From assembly GCA_040002845.1 (NCBI GenBank), contig JBDUDR010000009.1, forward strand, positions 1 through 43,594: a stretch of DNA of 43,594 nucleotides, given 5' to 3'. The position numbers were made by a program, and so were the translations under genes. Shown here one piece after another: positions 39,948 to 43,594 of this stretch. This DNA comes from JBDUDR01 sp040002845. Lineage in GTDB: Bacteria > Actinomycetota > Actinomycetes > Propionibacteriales > Nocardioidaceae. Within the stretch, counting starts at the first letter, position 1. Each line of letters starts with the position of its first letter. The notes beneath the pieces were generated by a model. It was given only the letters and a program-made list of their open reading frames with translations. It had not been told where the DNA came from and searched no databases.

Positions 39948-40374
39948 TCACCCCTGGTCCGCGCGGCGGACGATAGCAGCCAGCCAGCGCCGCCGGATCA
40001 GCGTCGCCCAGCCGGGCTCCCCGAACTCGACGAAGAAGCAGGCTGGATCGCTCTGGTCAGCCAGACGGGGAGCAGCCCCGCCCCCGGCGCGCCCACGGAC
40101 GCCTCAGCGCGGCTAGCACCAACTCGTCGCGACTGCGATCCAGCACGACAAATCCAATGGCAACCATGTCATCGAGGATGCGATGACGTCTCGCCAGTGA
40201 TAGCCGACCGGCTGACCGGATGCGCATCAACACGTGCAGCACCCGCACGTCTGCCCAGGTCAATTGCTCAACCGCGGCAAGCAGCGCCGAGGGGGGCACG
40301 TTGGTGGTGCGCCGATGGTGCTCGCGGAAGTGCCAGCGTGGCAGAAGCTCATCAAGGGACCCGTCGTGGACCAT
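39948..40374 (-). pseudogene. Frameshifted SRPBCC/DUF2867-like gene
   Basis: From ATG 40374 the frame reads LPRWHFREHHRRTTNVPPSALLAAVEQLTWADVRVLHVLMRIR, then DDMVAIGFVVLDRSRDELVLAALRRPW, resembling the start of actinobacterial SRPBCC-type proteins of unknown function. It stops at 40057. In a different frame the stretch FFVEFGEPGWATLIRR (about 39995-40045) looks like the next conserved block, running to a stop at 39948. A frameshift near 40080-40095 is therefore likely, and the expected C-terminal strands are missing. If a sequencing error is excluded, this is a decayed gene. Confidence 0.5.
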
Positions 40375-40509
40375 GCGTCAGGATGCCACTGGCGCCAGCG
40401 TCGTGTTCCTCCGTCAGCCCTCCCTCAGGCGTCGGGTTCGGTCAATGACAGCGTTTCGCAGCGGCGAGCGTGACCATGGCCGACCGGAGTGGCCAAGAGT
40501 GCTGGGCAG

Positions 40510-40515
40510 TACTGT
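40510..40515 (+). promoter_or_regulatory. Leaderless-type -10 (TACTGT) for the HD-GYP/LuxR gene
   Basis: TACTGT ends six bases before GTG 40522. Confidence 0.45.
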
Positions 40516-40521
40516 CGGGGG

Positions 40522-42123
40522 GTGCCAGACGAACCGTCGCCCGGCGTGGCGCGGGTGCGTGCCGCAGAGGTGATCGCTGCGCTGTCGCTGGCCACGGACC
40601 TCGGCATCGGCGTGCCTCTTGAGCACGGCTTGCAGAGCACGCTGATTGCGATGCGACTGGGCGAGCGGCTGGGGGTCGACTCGGAGACCGCCCGCCAGAC
40701 GTACTACACCTGCTTGTTGTTCTACGTCGGCTGCACTGCGGGTGCGGAGCTGGAGGCGGAGGTCTTCGGCGGTGACGATGCGCTTACAACGTACGGCACG
40801 CCGGTCAGGTTCGGCTCTCGTGGCGAAATGGTTGCAGGGATGCTGCGCGCCGTGGCTCCGCCGCGTGGGTCCGTGCGAGTGCGAGCTGTTCAACTCGCGC
40901 ATGGGCTTCCGCGGCTCGCTCGGCAGTTCGAGCACCAGGTTGCGGGCGCGTGCGAGGTCGCGAGGATGCTGACCGACCGGCTCGGCCTGCCCGTCGCGGT
41001 AGGCGGACTCTTTGCCTATGTCGCCGAGCGCTGGGACGGCAAAGGCCTGCCCGGCCGTGCCGGACGCGATGAGATCCCGCTGGCGGTGCGGATCGTTCAG
41101 GTGGCTCGAGACGCCGCCTTCCAGCGCATGCTGGGCGGCGAGGCGCTCGCCGCACGGCTTATGCGCGAGCGGGCGGGTGGCGCGTTCGACCCAGTCATAG
41201 CCGAACGTGCTGCGGACGAAGCCGCGGAGATCCTCGCCCTGGATGCTGGCATCTCCGTTTGGGACAACGTGCTCGCCTGCGAGCCGTCTCCGCGCCTGAC
41301 CCTTTCGGGCCCGGCGATCGACCGGGCCCTGGCAGCCATGGGGGACTTCGCCGACCTCGCTTCGTCGTACCTGGTGGGGCATGCCGCCGGCGTGTCGGAA
41401 CTGGCCACGCGGGCCGCCGGTTGCTCCCGGTTCGGGCCAGCGGATGTGGCCATGATCCGCCGTGCAGCGCACATTCACGACATTGGAAGGGTCGCCGTAC
41501 CTGTCCGGATCTGGAACAAAGCCACACCTCTAACCGCCGACGATTGGGAACGGGTGAGGCTACACGCGTATCACTCCGAGCGCGTCCTCTCCCGCTCTCC
41601 ATTCCTCGCTGCGCTGTCTCCTGTGGCCACGTTCCACCACGAACGTCTCGACGGTTCGGGTTACCACCGGGGGACAACCGGCGCGGCGCTCACCCGCCCA
41701 GCGCGCCTTGTCGCGGCCGCGGACGCATATCACGCGATGACCGAGCCGCGGCCGCACCGTGCACCGTTGTCGGCTGATCGGGCCGCCGAGACCCTAACGC
41801 AGGAGGCGCGGGCCGGACGACTTGACGCTGACGCCGTCGCAGCAGTGCTTGAGGCCGCTGGACAAGCCATCCCACGGATCGAGCGGCCGGCAGGGCTGAC
41901 CGACCGCGAGGCAGAAGTCCTCGGGCTGCTCGCCCGTGGGCTGCAGACGAAGCAGGTGGCAGCTGCGCTCGGGATCTCGGTCAAGACCGCCGACCGCCAT
42001 ATTCAAAATGCCTATGCGAAAGTCGGCGTGTCGACCCGCGCGGCCGTCACACTGTTCGCGATCGAACACGCACTCCTCGCATGGGGAGAACTTCCGATTT
42101 CGCGCTCGGCCGACCGCTCGTAA
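40522..42123 (+). CDS. Two-module HD-GYP-like phosphohydrolase with C-terminal LuxR HTH
   Basis: A 533-residue protein. The first module (about 15-210) has the HD-GYP layout (LEHGLQSTLIAMRLGERLG, then ERWDGKGLPGRAGRDEIPLAVRIVQVARDA) but the HD pair is replaced by VGC in FYVGCTAG, so it is degenerate. The second (about 265-420) has HDIGRVAVP with H319/D320, the FHHERLDGSGYHRG block and RLVAAADAYHAMTE, so it can bind metal. Residues about 459-520 are a LuxR HTH (LTDREAEVLGLLARGLQTKQVAAALGISVKTADRHIQNAY). A direct fusion of nucleotide-hydrolase and DNA-binding domains suggests a one-component regulator. GTG 40522 lies after TACTGT; GTG/ATG upstream adds no homology. Confidence 0.88.
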   Translation: MPDEPSPGVARVRAAEVIAALSLATDLGIGVPLEHGLQSTLIAMRLGERLGVDSETARQTYYTCLLFYVGCTAGAELEAEVFGGDDALTTYGTPVRFGSRGEMVAGMLRAVAPPRGSVRVRAVQLAHGLPRLARQFEHQVAGACEVARMLTDRLGLPVAVGGLFAYVAERWDGKGLPGRAGRDEIPLAVRIVQVARDAAFQRMLGGEALAARLMRERAGGAFDPVIAERAADEAAEILALDAGISVWDNVLACEPSPRLTLSGPAIDRALAAMGDFADLASSYLVGHAAGVSELATRAAGCSRFGPADVAMIRRAAHIHDIGRVAVPVRIWNKATPLTADDWERVRLHAYHSERVLSRSPFLAALSPVATFHHERLDGSGYHRGTTGAALTRPARLVAAADAYHAMTEPRPHRAPLSADRAAETLTQEARAGRLDADAVAAVLEAAGQAIPRIERPAGLTDREAEVLGLLARGLQTKQVAAALGISVKTADRHIQNAYAKVGVSTRAAVTLFAIEHALLAWGELPISRSADRS

Positions 42124-42165
42124 CGTCCTCACTGACGAGTGAGGATTTCTGAGAGGGCGAAGGCG

Positions 42166-43299
42166 ATGACCGTGAATTGTGAGCCAGAGCATGTCGAAAC
42201 CATTGTTATCGGCGGCGGCCAGGCGGGACTCGTAGTCGGGTACCACCTGATGCGACGAGGTCTGCCATTCCTGATCCTCGACGCCAATGAGCGGATCGGC
42301 GATTCATGGAGGATGCGGTGGGACTCGCTGCGCCTCTTCAGCCCTCGTCGCTACTGCGGACTCGCTGGCCTTCGGTTTCCCGGCCCGCCTCGTTCATATC
42401 CCACCAAAGACGAGGTCGCCGACTACCTCGAGGCCTACGCGACGCGGTTCGAGCTCCCTGTGCGCAACGGCGTACGGGTGGATCGACTGGTACGAAATGG
42501 CGACAAGTTCACGGTGGCAGCGGGCGATCGGCGATTCGACGCCGACAATGTGGTCGTCGCCATGGCGACCCACCAAATGCCGTGGGTGCCACCATTCGCA
42601 AAGGAACTCCACCCCGGCGTTCTGCAGTTGCACGGCGCCGAGTACCGGAATCTCTCTCAACTCCAAAAAGGTGGCGTCCTGGTGGTCGGAGCAGGCAACT
42701 CGGGTGCCGAAATCGCCCTCGAGACCGCCAGCGGGCATGATACGTGGCTGGCAGGCAGTGACAACGGCAGGGTCCCGTTTCGCATTGACAGCGCCGCGGC
42801 ACGGTGGATCTTCATCCCTTTGATGTTCCGGCTCATCGCGCACCACGTCCTGACCGTCAACACCCCGATCGGTCGAATGGAGCGCCCGAAAATCCTCTCC
42901 AGAGGCGCGCCGCTCGTTCGGGTCGAGCCCGAAGACCTCGTGGCCGCGGGAATCGAACGCGCTGCCGAGGTCACCGGCGTGCGCAAGGGGCACCCGTTGC
43001 TGGCCGACGGCAGGGTCCTCGAGGTAATGAACGTGGTCTGGTGCACGGGGTTCCGTTCCGACTACTCGTGGATCCACCTTCCCGTCCTCGGAGACACGGA
43101 GCCGATGCACCACCGCGGGATCGTGGCCGGCGAGCCAGGGCTGTACTTCGTCGGCCTGTTCTTCCTCTACGCCATGTCATCAGGGTTCCTGCGCGGTGTC
43201 AGCAGAGACGCAGAACATGTGGTCAAGCACATCGCGACCCGAACCCGAAGCGACCTTCCCCAGGCCCATCTGTCATCCCCGCCCGGTCGAGCCAGGTAG
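42166..43299 (+). CDS. Flavin-dependent monooxygenase-like FAD/NAD(P) oxidoreductase
   Basis: A 377-residue enzyme of the flavin-containing monooxygenase type. FAD site IVIGGGQAGLVVGYHL (from about residue 13), the LILDANERIGDSWRMRWDSLRLFSP motif, YPTKDEVADYLEAYA, and NADPH site VLVVGAGNSGAEIAL (about 171-185), then VVWCTGFRSDYSWI. The classic FMO fingerprint FxGxxxHxxx(Y/F) appears in altered form (GVLQLHGAEYRN). Substrate unknown. GAGAGGGCGAAGG precedes ATG 42166; in-frame 42139 is not family-like. It follows the HD-GYP/LuxR gene by 42 bases, so the LuxR protein might regulate it. Confidence 0.88.
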   Translation: MTVNCEPEHVETIVIGGGQAGLVVGYHLMRRGLPFLILDANERIGDSWRMRWDSLRLFSPRRYCGLAGLRFPGPPRSYPTKDEVADYLEAYATRFELPVRNGVRVDRLVRNGDKFTVAAGDRRFDADNVVVAMATHQMPWVPPFAKELHPGVLQLHGAEYRNLSQLQKGGVLVVGAGNSGAEIALETASGHDTWLAGSDNGRVPFRIDSAAARWIFIPLMFRLIAHHVLTVNTPIGRMERPKILSRGAPLVRVEPEDLVAAGIERAAEVTGVRKGHPLLADGRVLEVMNVVWCTGFRSDYSWIHLPVLGDTEPMHHRGIVAGEPGLYFVGLFFLYAMSSGFLRGVSRDAEHVVKHIATRTRSDLPQAHLSSPPGRAR

Positions 43300-43355
43300 C
43301 CGACTGCCTGATCGTTTGCGCTCTTGCGCCGTCGGCATTGCGTCCTCGGCAGGAG

Positions 43356-43437
43356 TGCCAGAGGAGGGATTCGAACCCTCACACCCAAAGGGCACCGGCA
43401 CCTAAAGCCGGCGTGTCTGCCATTCCACCACTCTGGC
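43356..43437 (-). tRNA. tRNA-Leu (anticodon TAG)
   Basis: On the minus strand GCCAGAG (43437-43431) pairs with CTCTGGC (43363-43357), with discriminator A 43356. The anticodon arm is CCGGC-TTTAGGT-GCCGG, anticodon TAG, decoding CUA and other CUN codons. A long variable arm (GCCCTTTGGGT region) identifies class II Leu. The T-arm GAGGGTTCGAATCCCTC is normal. CCA is not encoded. No intron. Confidence 0.96.
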
Positions 43438-43461
43438 TCAGCCCACCAGTCTAGGGGCGAG

Positions 43462-43594
43462 TCAGATGCCCAGTTCGCGACGCAGCTTGGCCACGTGACC
43501 GGTGGCTTTGACGTTGTACTGCGCGATCTCGAGCTTGCCGTCCTCATCGACCACAAAAGTCGACCGGATGACCCCGTTGACCGGCTCGCTGCCG
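43462..43594 (-). CDS. bcp: Thioredoxin-dependent peroxiredoxin, Bcp-type (C-terminal part)
   Basis: The frame enters from the right edge and ends TGA at 43462-43464. The visible 43 residues include GVIRSTFVVDEDGKLEIAQYN and VKATGHVAKLRRELGI, the C-terminal strands and helix of Bcp-type thiol peroxidases (AhpC/TSA fold); the peroxidatic Cys lies outside. Such proteins reduce peroxides with thioredoxin. It runs convergent with the FAD oxidoreductase gene and lies 24 bases beyond the tRNA 5' end on the same strand. Confidence 0.85.
   Translation of the reverse strand, partial: GSEPVNGVIRSTFVVDEDGKLEIAQYNVKATGHVAKLRRELGI

Noticed and set aside
1..43594. CRISPR arrays, integrases, transposases, prophage genes or defence systems
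   Set aside because: None seen: the repeat arrays have only three units with no spacers, and no recombinase or phage protein is recognisable in any frame.

Overview
The window is 43.6 kb of high-GC chromosomal DNA with frequent GTG starts, 4-base start/stop overlaps between genes and leaderless-looking promoters. These features point to an actinomycete. The block pncB / clpS-DUF2017 / pncA / M67 peptidase-cysO-cysM / murI / MBL phosphodiesterase / rph / rdgB follows the gene order known from Mycobacterium tuberculosis (Rv1330c-Rv1341). The ftsEX-M23 hydrolase-smpB-ssrA block and the hppD next to an Lrp/AsnC regulator are also typical of Actinomycetota. I would place it tentatively in the Nocardioidaceae or a relative, but cannot name a genus.

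Layout. 1-5.3 kb: cell division and trans-translation (ftsE partial, ftsX, LytM hydrolase, smpB, amidohydrolase, VOC protein, tmRNA). 5.4-11.4 kb: accessory genes, namely a cytochrome P450 remnant, a large secreted Asp-box protein, an AlkZ-like protein overlapping a sulfotransferase, and an Erm(37)-like rRNA methyltransferase. 11.5-23.7 kb: an agmatinase-type ureohydrolase with a small Cys-rich protein, an acyl-CoA dehydrogenase, a c-di-AMP (ydaO) riboswitch ahead of an NlpC/P60 hydrolase, a YerB-like lipoprotein, malic enzyme, YqgE, DUF3039, an M43 protease, an IclR regulator, an ArsR-AHSA1 pair, an Lrp regulator, hppD and a 42-residue zinc ribbon. 23.7-27.1 kb: two tandem M1 metallopeptidases, the second frameshifted, and a glcD remnant. 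27.2-30.6 kb: fumarylacetoacetase, an uncharacterised protein and homogentisate dioxygenase. 30.7-38.5 kb: the conserved Rv1330c-Rv1341-like block. 38.5-43.6 kb: an SDR, a VOC protein, a broken SRPBCC-like gene, a two-module HD-GYP/LuxR protein, an FAD monooxygenase, tRNA-Leu(TAG) and a partial bcp-type peroxiredoxin.

How the genes fit together. HppD, HmgA and FahA carry tyrosine breakdown from 4-hydroxyphenylpyruvate to fumarate plus acetoacetate. No maleylacetoacetate isomerase is visible, and an uncharacterised gene overlaps fahA. M67 peptidase, CysO and CysM form the protein-thiocarboxylate route to cysteine; CysO here ends in Gly-Gly-Thr-Gly rather than Gly-Gly. PncB and PncA salvage NAD precursors. 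FtsEX and the adjacent hydrolase control septal peptidoglycan cleavage.

The most unusual non-coding signal is two unrelated repeat families, each present twice in opposite orientations and each lying just past a stop codon in the sense direction. Family A is three tandem 21-bp units (11550-11612 and 30566-30628). Family B is a 45-bp palindrome-containing element (25147-25191 and 27113-27157) that brackets the decayed M1/glcD island.
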